DNA of 64,000 bases, from positions 4,340,001 to 4,404,000 of the forward strand of contig NZ_CP074372.1 in assembly GCF_018362995.1 (NCBI RefSeq), given 5' to 3'. Of the stretch, positions 25,513-34,423 are shown piece after piece (position 1 is the stretch's first letter; the number at the start of each line of letters is the position of its first letter). The notes under the pieces were generated by a model. It did no database searches, was not told the DNA's origin, and was given only the letters and a program-made list of their open reading frames with translations. This DNA is from Chryseobacterium indologenes. Its GTDB lineage: Bacteria; Bacteroidota; Bacteroidia; Flavobacteriales; Weeksellaceae. Made by a program: the position numbers and the translations under genes.

Positions 25513-25992
25513 ATGAACAATTACAAATTTTATAAACAAGAAGGAAATCAATATATTTTTAAAAACCAGCCGGTATTTGTATCTGTGCTTTGTATTATTT
25601 TTCTGATTGTAGCAGCATTGCTCTTTAACAGCGTAAGGACTCTTAGCTATGTTATCATTGCTGTGGTAGCACTTATTCTGGTTAATTTTTTTACCAAGAA
25701 ATTCATCATTGATATGGATCGCATGACAATTACAGGAAAACATACCATTTTTGTTCCGGCAAGAACCTATCCGATAGATAACTTCAGAAATTTTCATGTG
25801 CTGGCAACAAAATACATGGGTTTTATCACCACAAATGTAATGCTGTCTATGTATTTTGAAGTGAATGGCAAAGAAAAGCAGCTTACAATAGGCCAGGCTC
25901 TTACCCAAAAAGGAATACAGAAGATGGTGAATGAAACAGAGGACATTATGAACATTAATAATCCTGAGAATGGATATCAGAGACCGCTATAA
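25513..25992 (+). CDS. Membrane protein of unknown function, first of a pair (159 aa)
   Basis: Two adjacent transmembrane helices (about 21-41 and 44-62) followed by a soluble beta-rich domain that resembles a PH-like fold ('KFIIDMDRMTITGKHTIF', with I, D, M repeating). Its last 23 bases overlap the start of the next gene, which has the same layout (two helices then a soluble domain), so the two may be diverged duplicates acting together. No family named. Confidence 0.72.
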   Translation: MNNYKFYKQEGNQYIFKNQPVFVSVLCIIFLIVAALLFNSVRTLSYVIIAVVALILVNFFTKKFIIDMDRMTITGKHTIFVPARTYPIDNFRNFHVLATKYMGFITTNVMLSMYFEVNGKEKQLTIGQALTQKGIQKMVNETEDIMNINNPENGYQRPL

Positions 25993-26491
25993 GTTTGAAG
26001 AAAACGGAAGTGAAATAAGCTTTATGCCCAACTACAATTTCCTGCGTACTTTGGTATGGTGGTTGGCATTGGGTGTCATTGCACTTCCTGTGATTCTATA
26101 TTATTTTAAGGGTAAAACTTCCGGAGATCAGTTTAAAATTGCAATGGGACTATGGACAATTTATATGATCTATTTCCTGTTTGATCTGCTTTTCAGGGTT
26201 CCTGTGAAATATATTTTTGATAAATCAGAGAAGTGTATCTACAGAAAACTTTTATTGTCCAAAAAGCTTATGAACTTTGATGAAATGACCTATTTTATCA
26301 ATGATGAAAGAGGAGGATACTATTATTCAATTGGGAAAAAAAGAAATCAGTTTGTAAAAAACTACAGAATCAGCAATTATTTTTCAGGTTCAAAAGCTTC
26401 CGGCAGAAGAGAAGGAGAGTATATCGAAAAAATACTGTGTCCTATTTTGATTGCCGTTGGAATTCCCCTAAACCAGCAATCAGAACAATAA
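25970..26491 (+). CDS. Membrane protein of unknown function, second of a pair (173 aa)
   Basis: The ATG at 25970 overlaps the 3' end of the preceding gene by 23 bases, implying coupling. Two transmembrane segments (about 26-46 and 57-77) precede a basic soluble part ('KYIFDKSEKCIYRKLLLSKK', residues about 78-97). The architecture matches its neighbour. No catalytic motif is seen. The gene is followed by a REP-like element and a strong terminator. Confidence 0.72.
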   Translation: MDIRDRYKFEENGSEISFMPNYNFLRTLVWWLALGVIALPVILYYFKGKTSGDQFKIAMGLWTIYMIYFLFDLLFRVPVKYIFDKSEKCIYRKLLLSKKLMNFDEMTYFINDERGGYYYSIGKKRNQFVKNYRISNYFSGSKASGRREGEYIEKILCPILIAVGIPLNQQSEQ

Positions 26492-26539
26492 TAAGACAAG
26501 GTAAAAACTAATATTGCGACAAACAGGTGCATAGCCATT

Positions 26540-26589
26540 CCCCTCCTCCGGAGGGGTGGCAAAAATTCAAAGAATTTTTGACGGGGTGG
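26540..26589. repeat. REP-like double-hairpin element (family B)
   Basis: Two adjacent perfect hairpins: cccctcc/ggagggg (26540-26556) and caaaaattc/gaatttttg (26560-26580), ending 'acggggtgg'. The same kind of unit is common in intergenic DNA of flavobacteria, from memory. It is not needed as a terminator, because a separate one follows at 26632. Confidence 0.7.
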
Positions 26590-26631
26590 TCTATAAAGTA
26601 ATTTAAAAAAAAATTATAATTCAGTCAACAA

Positions 26632-26666
26632 AAACCCCGGCTGTTTCAAAGAAACAGCCGGGGTTT
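26632..26666. terminator. Strong terminator downstream of transketolase
   Basis: A perfect 16-bp stem (aaaccccggctgtttc and complement) with a 3-base loop, 22 bases past the stop of the transketolase C-terminal subunit gene. Confidence 0.9.
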
Positions 26667-26687
26667 ATCTATATAAAAATAGCTTTC

Positions 26688-27632
26688 TTAAGCTAAAATT
26701 CTCTTTACAGCTTCTTTCACTGCAGCAGCATCAATTTTATACTTTTTCATCAATTCTGCTGGTGTTGCAGACTCTCCGAAAGTATCATTTACCGCTACAA
26801 ATTCCTGCTTTGTAGGTCTTCTTCTTGCAAGCATACCTGCAACAGATTCTCCTAAACCACCAAGGTAGTTGTGCTCCTCAGCTGTTACAATTTTACCTGT
26901 TTTTTCAACAGATTTCAGAATGATCTCTTCGTCAAGAGGCTTAATCGTGTGGATGTTGATTACCTCACAAGAAATACCTTCTTTCTCAAGCTCATCTGCA
27001 GCTACAAGAGACTCCCATACAAGGTGCCCAGTTGCAACAATCGTCACATCAGTACCTTCCTGAAGCATAATTCCTTTTCCGATTTCGAAAGGCATATCTT
27101 CCGGAATGAATACAGGAACTACCGGTCTCCCGAATCTTAAATATACAGGACCTTCAAAATCTGCAATCGCCAAAGTAGCAGCTTTAGTCTGGTTATAATC
27201 ACAAGTATTGATAACCGTCATTCCAGGAAGCATTTTCATCATACCAATATCTTCAAGAACCTGGTGGGTAGCTCCATCTTCTCCTAAAGTAAGACCTGCG
27301 TGAGATGCACAGATTTTTACATTTTTGTTAGAATAAGCGATAGACTGACGGATCTGGTCATATACTCTTGAAGTAGAAAAGTTAGCAAAAGTTCCTGTGA
27401 AAGGAATTTTCCCTGTAATGCTAAGACCTGCAGCAATTCCCATCATGTTAGCTTCTGCAATCCCTATCTGAAAGAATCTTTCGGGAGCCTTCTCAATGAA
27501 TTTCTCCATTTTCAAAGAACCGATAAGGTCAGCACAAAGTGCTACTACATTAGGATTTTTGTCCGCTAGTTCTGCTAATCCTGCTCCGAATCCTGAACGA
27601 GTGTCCTTTTTTTCTGTATATGTATATTTCAT
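26688..27632 (-). CDS. Transketolase, C-terminal subunit
   Basis: Carries the pyrimidine-binding (about 1-170) and C-terminal domains of a split transketolase, 314 residues. '[20 protein letters not shown]' (first 20 of the domain), the catalytic Glu region '[17 protein letters not shown]', and '[12 protein letters not shown]' are visible. It pairs with the N-terminal subunit encoded 30 bases upstream to form the active thiamine-diphosphate enzyme of the non-oxidative pentose phosphate pathway. DXS-like paralogues exist, but the two-gene arrangement and sizes fit transketolase. Confidence 0.9.
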   Translation of the reverse strand: MKYTYTEKKDTRSGFGAGLAELADKNPNVVALCADLIGSLKMEKFIEKAPERFFQIGIAEANMMGIAAGLSITGKIPFTGTFANFSTSRVYDQIRQSIAYSNKNVKICASHAGLTLGEDGATHQVLEDIGMMKMLPGMTVINTCDYNQTKAATLAIADFEGPVYLRFGRPVVPVFIPEDMPFEIGKGIMLQEGTDVTIVATGHLVWESLVAADELEKEGISCEVINIHTIKPLDEEIILKSVEKTGKIVTAEEHNYLGGLGESVAGMLARRRPTKQEFVAVNDTFGESATPAELMKKYKIDAAAVKEAVKRILA

Positions 27633-27662
27633 TTTTATTGTATTAATCGAGATGTTAAGATA

Positions 27663-28514
27663 TTAGTAATCAGCCGGAGCTTCTAGGTACAATTGCTTGA
27701 ATGCTGTGTCTAGCTGCTCATCATTAGGAGCTTTACCATGCCATGCATGAGATCCCATCATGTAATCAACCCCGTAACCCATTTCTGTATGAAGAAGGAT
27801 GGCTACCGGCTTTCCTTTTCCGGTTTCTGTTTTTGCTTTCTCAAGGATTGCAATCACAGCTTCAAGATCGTTACCGTTCTTTTCTTCCAAAACAATCCAT
27901 CCGAATGCTTCAAGTTTAGCATGAAGATTTCCTAAGCTTAATACATCATCTGTATCCCCGTCAATCTGACGTCCGTTGTAATCAATAGTAGAAATGATAT
28001 TATCTACTTTTTTAGCAGAAGCATACATCAATGCTTCCCAAACCTGACCTTCCTGAAGTTCACCATCTCCGTGAAGAGTGTAAACAAGAGATTGATCACC
28101 ATCTAATTTTTTACCCTGAGCCACACCAAGAGCTACAGAAAGTCCCTGTCCAAGAGAACCTGAAGCAATTCTCACTCCCGGAAGCCCCTCATGAGTAGTT
28201 GGGTGCCCCTGTAACCTTGAATCTAATTTTCTGAAAGTACTCAGCTCTTCAACAGGGAAGAATCCGAATCTTGCCAAAGTAGAATAGAATACCGGAGAAA
28301 TATGTCCGTTTGATAGATAAAAATGATCTTCATTTTTGCCTTCCATTGTGAAAGGAAGTTTATAGTTCATTACCTTTCCATAAAGGGCTGTGAAGTATTC
28401 TGTACAACCTAAACTTCCGCCCGGGTGTCCTGAATTTACAGCATGAACCATTCTTAAAATGTCTCTTCTGATCTGCGTAGTAAGAGATTTTAGCTCTTCA
28501 ATACTTTTACTCAT
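27663..28514 (-). CDS. Transketolase, N-terminal subunit
   Basis: 283 residues holding the thiamine-diphosphate-binding domain: 'HAVNSGHPGGSLGCTEYF' (residues about 23-40, H and G positions), 'GHISPVFYSTLA', 'GSLGQGLSVALG' and 'HGDGELQEGQVWEAL' with the GDG..N-type motif ending in 'IIDYNG'-like 'STIDYNGRQ'. It is the first gene of the two-gene transketolase operon. A separate hairpin upstream (28572-28599) ends the preceding gene. Confidence 0.9.
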   Translation of the reverse strand: MSKSIEELKSLTTQIRRDILRMVHAVNSGHPGGSLGCTEYFTALYGKVMNYKLPFTMEGKNEDHFYLSNGHISPVFYSTLARFGFFPVEELSTFRKLDSRLQGHPTTHEGLPGVRIASGSLGQGLSVALGVAQGKKLDGDQSLVYTLHGDGELQEGQVWEALMYASAKKVDNIISTIDYNGRQIDGDTDDVLSLGNLHAKLEAFGWIVLEEKNGNDLEAVIAILEKAKTETGKGKPVAILLHTEMGYGVDYMMGSHAWHGKAPNDEQLDTAFKQLYLEAPADY

Positions 28515-28571
28515 TATGTCTGATTTATTTGAACGCGAATTTACAATTTTTTACCGGCTTATGGAAATGCA

Positions 28572-28599
28572 AAAATCCGGATCTGAAACCCCGGATTTT
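28572..28599 (-). terminator. Terminator
   Basis: aaaatccgg / ccggatttt stem with a 10-base loop, 26 bases after the stop of the secreted protein gene at 28625. Confidence 0.75.
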
Positions 28600-28624
28600 A
28601 ATTAATTTGAATTTTTTTCCGCTT

Positions 28625-29143
28625 TTAACAGCCCTCATTGAGGTAGACGGATATTTCTGTAACAATATTATTAACAAATTTAAAGCTTAACATCGTTCCT
28701 GCCTGGCTGTCTTCAATATTAAAATAGCCGGAATCTTTGATGGGTTTGCTATTGTCATCCCAATCCGGACGTACACTGAAGTTGGGATAATTTCTGTAAG
28801 CATTGATAAGGTCATCCCTGGTGCTTTCAACCCCGATCCCGCTTTTGGTCTTAAACTTTTTACTCTTTGTTGTCATGTAAGTAACAGAAGGAACACTTGG
28901 ATTGGCTTCATTAATATAATTGTCGAAAAGATCAATCTGGATGATTTCTCCATTATACTTTACATTATTTTTTTTCTCCCCACCAGAGTTCGTAAGTTTT
29001 GTTCCAGCAATTTTTTCAGCCTCCACCTTGGGCATAAAGACTTTAAACGGTCCGATTCTTAATGTTGACACTTCAAAATTTTCCTGAGCATTCACAAATG
29101 CAAATGTTAATGAAAACATTAGGATTGAGATAATTTTTTTCAT
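28625..29143 (-). CDS. Exported protein of unknown function, 172 aa
   Basis: Signal peptide (MKKIISILMFSLTFAFVNA, cleaved before QE). The mature part is a small alpha-beta domain with 'PFKVFMPKVEAEKIAG' and a strand-rich C-terminus ending in a lone Cys (EGC). No family recognised. The start shares a 327-base AT-rich divergent region with the protease gene. Confidence 0.72.
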   Translation of the reverse strand: MKKIISILMFSLTFAFVNAQENFEVSTLRIGPFKVFMPKVEAEKIAGTKLTNSGGEKKNNVKYNGEIIQIDLFDNYINEANPSVPSVTYMTTKSKKFKTKSGIGVESTRDDLINAYRNYPNFSVRPDWDDNSKPIKDSGYFNIEDSQAGTMLSFKFVNNIVTEISVYLNEGC

Positions 29144-29470
29144 GGTTTTTTAATTTCTGTTTCTTTTTATTTTGTTGAATTTTTGAATGGATTTATATCA
29201 TTCGGATCAAAGATAATTAAAATATAAAAGTCTATAAAATTAGTTATTTTAATAAAGGAAATTTACTTATTGAGTAGAATGCTTTGTGGTAGCTTGATTG
29301 TTGATTTTTTACTACTGAATATCATTTTTTTTTGAATTTTGATATATAATATTTGAATAAATTTAACTAATTTTATAATTCAAGATTATTTGAATTATAA
29401 ACCTTTAACTGATTATTTTTTGGTTTTTGGTCTTGTTATTTGAATTAATAAAAATTACATACCATTATAT
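29144..29470. promoter_or_regulatory. AT-rich divergent region with repeated TATTTGAAT words and an inverted repeat
   Basis: Between two divergent secreted-protein genes. A perfect 12-bp inverted repeat (29372-29383 / 29390-29401) includes the word TATTTGAATT, and two further TATTTGAAT(T/A) words lie at about 29350 and 29435. They could be a regulator site for the protease gene or just AT-rich noise. No standard -7 box was found in front of 29471. Confidence 0.4.
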
Positions 29471-31708
29471 ATGAAAATTAAACAATTATTTTATCTGGGG
29501 ATATTTGTGATATCCATTTCCTCAGGGAAAGCCCAGGACTTTTTTACAGTAATCAGTGAAAGGTCCATCAAAGCAGATCCTAAAAACAGGACAGTACAGC
29601 CGGAAAAGTCATTGACTTACACATTAGATGTGGCTGGAATGAAAAGTTATTTTAATTCCGTTCCGGAGTTGAAAGACAGTGACCATAAAGCTAATGCTCC
29701 GATTATTGTTTTGCCAATGCCGGACGGTACGAAAGCAAAATTCAAAATCTGGAAGTCTTCGGTGATGGCTCCTGGGTTAGCCAGCCAGTTTCCTCAGATC
29801 GTTACTTTTACAGGGCAGGGAGTTGATGATAAGTATGCTACTATCAAACTTGATTTTACCGAGCTTGGGTTTCATGCGCAGATAAAATCTGTGGTAGCAG
29901 GTGATACTTATATTGACCCTTATGCAAAACAAAATATTAACAATTATATCATTTATAAAAAAAGTGACTTAATTGATAAAAATCCAAGATCCTGCGGAGT
30001 AAAAGATGAGGACGATTCTCCATTAGGAAAAAAAAACGCTCAAAAAACCGTAAGCCCAAGCGTAGGAACTCAAATTAGAGTTTTTAGATTTGCTGTGGCT
30101 TGTACCAATCAGTATGCAAAGGCAGCAACAGGCTCGGCAACACCTACTGTTGCCCAGACTTTGTCAGCGATTGTAACTTCTGTAAACAGAGTAAATGGAG
30201 TATATGAGCAGGAAGTAGCTTCAAGATTGGTGTTAGTGGATAGTGAAACGAATGTCATCTTTACAAATTCTGCCACAGATCCTTTTACCGGAAATGATAA
30301 TGCCGGCACATTAATTAATGAAAGCCAGACTCAGATTGATGCATTGATTGGAAATACCAATTATGACATAGGACATACTTTCAGCACAGGTGGCGGCGGA
30401 TTGGCAGGATTAGGAGTGATCTGTAATGCAACCAACAAAGGAAGAGGAATTACTGGTTCTCCTAACCCGGTTGGTGACCCCTACGATATTGATTATGTAG
30501 CCCACGAAGTAGGACATCAGTTTGGAGGTCCTCATACTTTTAATGCAACTACAGGAAGCTGTGGAGGAGGTAACCGCAGTGCTAACAATGCTGTAGAACC
30601 CGGAAGTGGAATTACCATTATGGCATACGCAGGAATTTGTGGAAGTACCAATAACTTAGCTCCTAACAGTATTCCTACTTTCCATACCAAATCATTCCAG
30701 TCTATCACAGCAAAAGTTCAGTCAACAACATGTCAGGTGACAATTCCTTCTAACAATTTTCCACCTTCTGTAAATGCCGGAGGTGATTATACTATACCTA
30801 AGAGTACACCGTTTAGATTGGAAGGATCCGCTTCAGATATTGATAACAATCCACTTACTTACAGCTGGGAACAGAATGATGTAGGCCCGGCAGGTGACTG
30901 GAATGCCCCAACAGGTAATGCTGCTATATTCAGATCATATGTGCCTGTAACCGTTCCTTACAGATACTTCCCGAAACTTACAGATGTGATCAATGGAACT
31001 GTATCTAAAGGAGAAGTGAGACCATCTTATGCCAGAACCATGGAGTTCAGACTTACAGTAAGAGATAATAACCCAGGATGTGCAGGAGTTACCAATGATG
31101 ATGCTATCATTACCGTGGATGGAAATTCAGGGCCGTTCAATGTAACTGCTCCTACCACAGCTGTAAACTGGGCGGGTAATTCTACACAGACCATAACATG
31201 GGATGTAGCGAATACAACTGCTTTCCCTGTAAATTGTGCTACTGTAAACATTTTTCTTTCTACAGATGGAGGTCTTACATATCCTACGCTTATTTTAGGC
31301 TCCACTCCGAACGATGGTTCGCAGACCGTTACCATTCCTAATGTAACGACTACGCAGGCCAGAATTATGGTGGCAGCAGAGACAAATGTATTTTACAATA
31401 TCAACCCTATCAACTTTACGATCACACAGACATTAGGAGTGAACGAAACAGCTTCAAATAATGATGTATTCGTAGTATATCCTAATCCGAGTAAAGGGCT
31501 TCTGAATATTAAATTTACCAATTCAAATGAAGTGTATGATATGACAGTATATGATGTAAGTGGAAAATTAGTATTCACTCAGGCTAATAATAAACTGAAC
31601 CATGATAAAACAGGTACTTTTAATTTATCACAATTGGTTAAAGGTAATTATATGATTAAAGTTAAATCCAAGAATATGGAGAAAACGATCAAGTGGATTA
31701 AAGAATAA
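29471..31708 (+). CDS. Reprolysin-like zinc metalloprotease with T9SS type A sorting domain
   Basis: A secreted 745-residue protease. In order: signal peptide (to 'SSGKAQ', about residue 21), a propeptide-like region (to about 190), the metzincin catalytic domain (about 195-425) with zinc motif 'HEVGHQFGGPH' (H345, E346, H349, H355) and a Met-turn-like 'IMAYAG', an Ig/PKD-like domain ('VNAGGDYTIPKSTPFRLEGSA' is its start; key G and D), and a C-terminal type IX sorting domain ('VYPNPSKGLLNIKF ... KGNYMIKV', about 665-745). It should cross the outer membrane through the Por/Gld T9SS. A bidirectional terminator follows. Confidence 0.93.
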   Translation: MKIKQLFYLGIFVISISSGKAQDFFTVISERSIKADPKNRTVQPEKSLTYTLDVAGMKSYFNSVPELKDSDHKANAPIIVLPMPDGTKAKFKIWKSSVMAPGLASQFPQIVTFTGQGVDDKYATIKLDFTELGFHAQIKSVVAGDTYIDPYAKQNINNYIIYKKSDLIDKNPRSCGVKDEDDSPLGKKNAQKTVSPSVGTQIRVFRFAVACTNQYAKAATGSATPTVAQTLSAIVTSVNRVNGVYEQEVASRLVLVDSETNVIFTNSATDPFTGNDNAGTLINESQTQIDALIGNTNYDIGHTFSTGGGGLAGLGVICNATNKGRGITGSPNPVGDPYDIDYVAHEVGHQFGGPHTFNATTGSCGGGNRSANNAVEPGSGITIMAYAGICGSTNNLAPNSIPTFHTKSFQSITAKVQSTTCQVTIPSNNFPPSVNAGGDYTIPKSTPFRLEGSASDIDNNPLTYSWEQNDVGPAGDWNAPTGNAAIFRSYVPVTVPYRYFPKLTDVINGTVSKGEVRPSYARTMEFRLTVRDNNPGCAGVTNDDAIITVDGNSGPFNVTAPTTAVNWAGNSTQTITWDVANTTAFPVNCATVNIFLSTDGGLTYPTLILGSTPNDGSQTVTIPNVTTTQARIMVAAETNVFYNINPINFTITQTLGVNETASNNDVFVVYPNPSKGLLNIKFTNSNEVYDMTVYDVSGKLVFTQANNKLNHDKTGTFNLSQLVKGNYMIKVKSKNMEKTIKWIKE

Positions 31709-31728
31709 AGAATCCATTTACCAAAATA

Positions 31729-31762
31729 AAAAATGCTGTCTTCAATGGAGGACAGCATTTTT
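31729..31762. terminator. Bidirectional terminator
   Basis: aaaaatgctgtc / gacagcattttt perfect stem, between the protease gene and the convergent symporter gene. Confidence 0.9.
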
Positions 31763-31776
31763 ATTTTTTATAAAGA

Positions 31777-33336
31777 TTAAACGACTCTTAAATAGTTTTT
31801 ATTTTTTACCAGCCATAGGCCAATAAAGGTCAGCAATCCGTTAAGAACAATCAGTTCCACACCGATTTTGTAATCGGTATAAGTTGTGACAGCCAGGTTG
31901 ATCAGATAAGTAAGTACAGGTGCTAAAATAGTCACTGTAAGGATGGAGTATTTTCTGGAAATCTGAAACTTTGTGAAGATTCCAAAAGCAAAAAGCCCCA
32001 AAAGCGGTCCATAAGTATATCCTGCAATTTCCATGATCAGATAAACAATAGACTTGTCATTCATTGCTTTGAAAACCATAATCAGGATAAAGAAAACTAC
32101 CGTAAAGATCAAATGCACTTTCATACGAAGACGTTTCTTTTCTTTTTCAGTTTTGGTTTTATCTTCATTCAGGTTTAATAAATCTACACAATACGAACTT
32201 GTTACAGCCGTTAAAGCGCCATCTGCAGAAGGGAACAATGCTGAGATCAATCCGATAATGAAAATAACGGAAATCGTCATTGGGAAATACCCTTGAAGCG
32301 ATAAAGCCGGGAAAAGGTCGTCTCCCATTATATTCTTAATATTTCCTGCGGTGTCTTTAAATCCGAAAATATTCGTGACTGTTTCACCGTTTATAGTTCC
32401 ATATTCTGCTCCATGTTGTAGGGCAAAAAGATATAATAATCCTCCCAGGAATAAGAAGGCAAGATTCACGATAAGAAGTGTTCCTGCAAAAGTCAGCATG
32501 TTTTTCTTTGAATTCTTAAGATTATCTACAGAGATATTTTTCTGCATCATTTCCTGATCCAGCCCCGTCATCGCAATCGTAATAAAAATTCCACCTAAAA
32601 TTGTTTTCAGGAAAAAGGTTTTGGAGTTAGGGTCAAAATTGATGAAATGGGTGTAATTTTTCTGTTCCAGTATAGTATAAGCTTCTCCAAATGATAAATT
32701 CAGATTTGATAAAATATAAACGATACATGCTACGAGGCTGATAATCATAAAAGAAGTCTGCAATGTATCTGTAATAACAATTGTTTTTACACCACCTTCA
32801 AAGGTGTACAGAAGTACCATCAGCAAAAGAACCAGAGAAGTTACCCAAAACGGAACTCCCAACCCTTGAAGTAAGAATATCTGTAAAACGTTTACCACCA
32901 GATATAATCTTGCCGTAGCACCAATTGCCCTTGAAATAATAAAAAAGATGGAACCTATTTTATGAGCTTCCACATTGAATCTTTTCCCCAGATACGTATA
33001 GATAGATGTGAGGTTCATCTTATAATAAAGTGGAAGCAGTATTGCTGCAACGATAAAATACCCGATGAAAAACCCGATCACCATCATATAGTACTCAAAA
33101 CCTCCGTAAATGTATTCGGAGCCGGTCATTTTTCCTACAGTTCCCGGAACAGAAATAAAAGTAACCCCGCTTAAGCTGGTTCCTATCATCCCGAATGCAA
33201 CGAGCCACCATTTACTCTTTTTATTACCGATAAAAAATGACTGGTTATCAGAATTCCGGCTGGTGAAATAAGAAATCACCAAAAGGCCGATAAAATAGAT
33301 GAAAACAAATAGCAAAAGGATAGTTCCTGAATTCAT
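31777..33336 (-). CDS. Sodium:solute symporter family transporter
   Basis: An inner-membrane transporter of 519 residues with about 13 hydrophobic helices, LeuT-type SSS fold. The N-terminus 'LLISYFTSRNSDNQSFFIGNK' region (segment 20-40) and 'GTSLSGVTFISVPGTVG' in helix 2 are typical of Bacteroidota SSS proteins, which use sodium to take up sugars, vitamins or organic acids. The substrate is unknown. A -7 box (33357-33364, TATATTTG on the minus strand) lies 20 bases upstream. Confidence 0.88.
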   Translation of the reverse strand: MNSGTILLLFVFIYFIGLLVISYFTSRNSDNQSFFIGNKKSKWWLVAFGMIGTSLSGVTFISVPGTVGKMTGSEYIYGGFEYYMMVIGFFIGYFIVAAILLPLYYKMNLTSIYTYLGKRFNVEAHKIGSIFFIISRAIGATARLYLVVNVLQIFLLQGLGVPFWVTSLVLLLMVLLYTFEGGVKTIVITDTLQTSFMIISLVACIVYILSNLNLSFGEAYTILEQKNYTHFINFDPNSKTFFLKTILGGIFITIAMTGLDQEMMQKNISVDNLKNSKKNMLTFAGTLLIVNLAFLFLGGLLYLFALQHGAEYGTINGETVTNIFGFKDTAGNIKNIMGDDLFPALSLQGYFPMTISVIFIIGLISALFPSADGALTAVTSSYCVDLLNLNEDKTKTEKEKKRLRMKVHLIFTVVFFILIMVFKAMNDKSIVYLIMEIAGYTYGPLLGLFAFGIFTKFQISRKYSILTVTILAPVLTYLINLAVTTYTDYKIGVELIVLNGLLTFIGLWLVKNKNYLRVV

Positions 33337-33466
33337 GCTTGATTTTTAAATTTTAGCAAATATATAAAAAAGATCAGTCGTGAATCGTGAATTTAAAATA
33401 CTGTTGGTTTCAAAACAAATTGGGAGGAACATTTTGCTTTCCAGTCTGTATTTTGCTAAAAATAAA

Positions 33467-33494
33467 AACCCTTCCAGATCTCTCTGAAAGGGTT
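33467..33494 (-). terminator. Terminator of the pirin/redox operon
   Basis: aaccctt/aagggtt outer stem and caga/tctg inner stem, 25 bases after the stop of the last operon gene (33520). Confidence 0.7.
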
Positions 33495-33519
33495 GTATTG
33501 TAAGGGTGGAAAACCGTGG

Positions 33520-33807
33520 CTAGTTCACTAAAACATCCTGAAGTTCCTCACTTTTCTGGAAACTTGCCTTAGCGAAAGGGCAGAGGGGAATGATCTTTTT
33601 CCCGTTTTTTCTGGCAAAATCCACTGCAGCCAGAAGCATTTCCTTGCCTACACCTTTTCCGTTGTAGGCTTCTTCCACCTCGGTGTGGTCTATAATAAAT
33701 CTTTCTTCTCCCGCCCAGGTATACGTCATCATTCCTGCGCGACTTCCATCTATGAAAGCTTCAAAACTTCCGTGTTTATCGTCGTTGTTTTGTTTTACTT
33801 CGATCAT
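33520..33807 (-). CDS. Small GNAT-type N-acetyltransferase (COG2388-like)
   Basis: 95 residues with the acetyl-CoA-binding loop 'VEEAYNGKGVGKEMLLAAVDFAR' (residues about 43-65; the Q/N-G-x-G-x-G/A motif is N-G-K-G-V-G) and the C-terminal 'IIPLCPFAKASF' of the compact YjdJ/GTLF3B-like group. It is the last gene of the operon, 1 base after OsmC. A paralogue is encoded at 36508. Confidence 0.85.
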   Translation of the reverse strand: MIEVKQNNDDKHGSFEAFIDGSRAGMMTYTWAGEERFIIDHTEVEEAYNGKGVGKEMLLAAVDFARKNGKKIIPLCPFAKASFQKSEELQDVLVN

Positions 33808-33808
33808 A

Positions 33809-34204
33809 TTACGAGAATTTAGTTAATATTTCTATGTCGTTGGTTAATATTTTATGAACAGGACATGCATCTGCAATAGTATGAAGTCTTTTCAGCTGCT
33901 CATCATCCAGAATACCTTCAAAGCTGATATCCCTTTTGAAAACCGCTCTTTTTGTCAATGGAAAATTTTCAAGCTCTACTTCCACATTGATGTTTTCTAC
34001 ATCCCATTCTTTTCTTTCAATATACATTCTCAAGGTAGCAGCCGTACAGCTTGCCAGTGACGTTGCCAGAATTTCCAGAGGGTTAAAACCTTTGTTCTGT
34101 CCGCCTTTATCAATCGGTTCATCAGTGATGATCTTATTTTCGCCGGCTGTTACCTCTGTATAATATTTTGTTTTTCCTAAACTTGCTTTTACCGTTACCG
34201 CCAT
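33809..34204 (-). CDS. OsmC/Ohr family peroxidase-like protein
   Basis: 131 residues. The two reactive cysteines are in 'LASCTAATLRMY' and 'DACPVHKIL', placing it among OsmC-like thiol peroxidases that reduce organic hydroperoxides. Its start overlaps the ferredoxin stop by one base (TAATG). The company of pirin, an FMN reductase and a ferredoxin suggests a role in oxidative or electrophile stress. Confidence 0.88.
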   Translation of the reverse strand: MAVTVKASLGKTKYYTEVTAGENKIITDEPIDKGGQNKGFNPLEILATSLASCTAATLRMYIERKEWDVENINVEVELENFPLTKRAVFKRDISFEGILDDEQLKRLHTIADACPVHKILTNDIEILTKFS

Positions 34205-34422
34205 TATTTTTCTGTATTGAATTTATAACTTAATGCACCTGAAGGGCATTGGTCTATCTGTGTTCTAAGTTCTTCCGGGCTTGCATTTTCTGCTTTTATC
34301 CAAGGTCTTTCTTTTGGATTGTAGACTTTAGGGAGCAATTTTACACATACAGCCGAGTGGATACACTTTTTAGGCTGCCAGATGACAGTGATGTTACCGT
34401 TGGGATATTCGTGTGTTTCCAT
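34204..34422 (-). CDS. Mono-cluster 4Fe-4S ferredoxin-like protein (Fer4_19/DUF1271)
   Basis: A 72-residue protein with 'KKCIHSAVCVKLLP' (C20, C26) and 'QCPSGAL' (Cys 59), the divergent single-cluster domain. It lacks a regular CxxCxxC. It is often found beside OsmC-type proteins in Bacteroidota. Its start is one base from the TMEM175 stop, so it is translated in the same unit. Confidence 0.85.
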   Translation of the reverse strand: METHEYPNGNITVIWQPKKCIHSAVCVKLLPKVYNPKERPWIKAENASPEELRTQIDQCPSGALSYKFNTEK

Positions 34423-34423
34423 A

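Noticed and set aside
25513..26491. Toxin-antitoxin pair
   Set aside because: Both proteins are larger, membrane-embedded and similar to each other, with no toxin or antitoxin motif.
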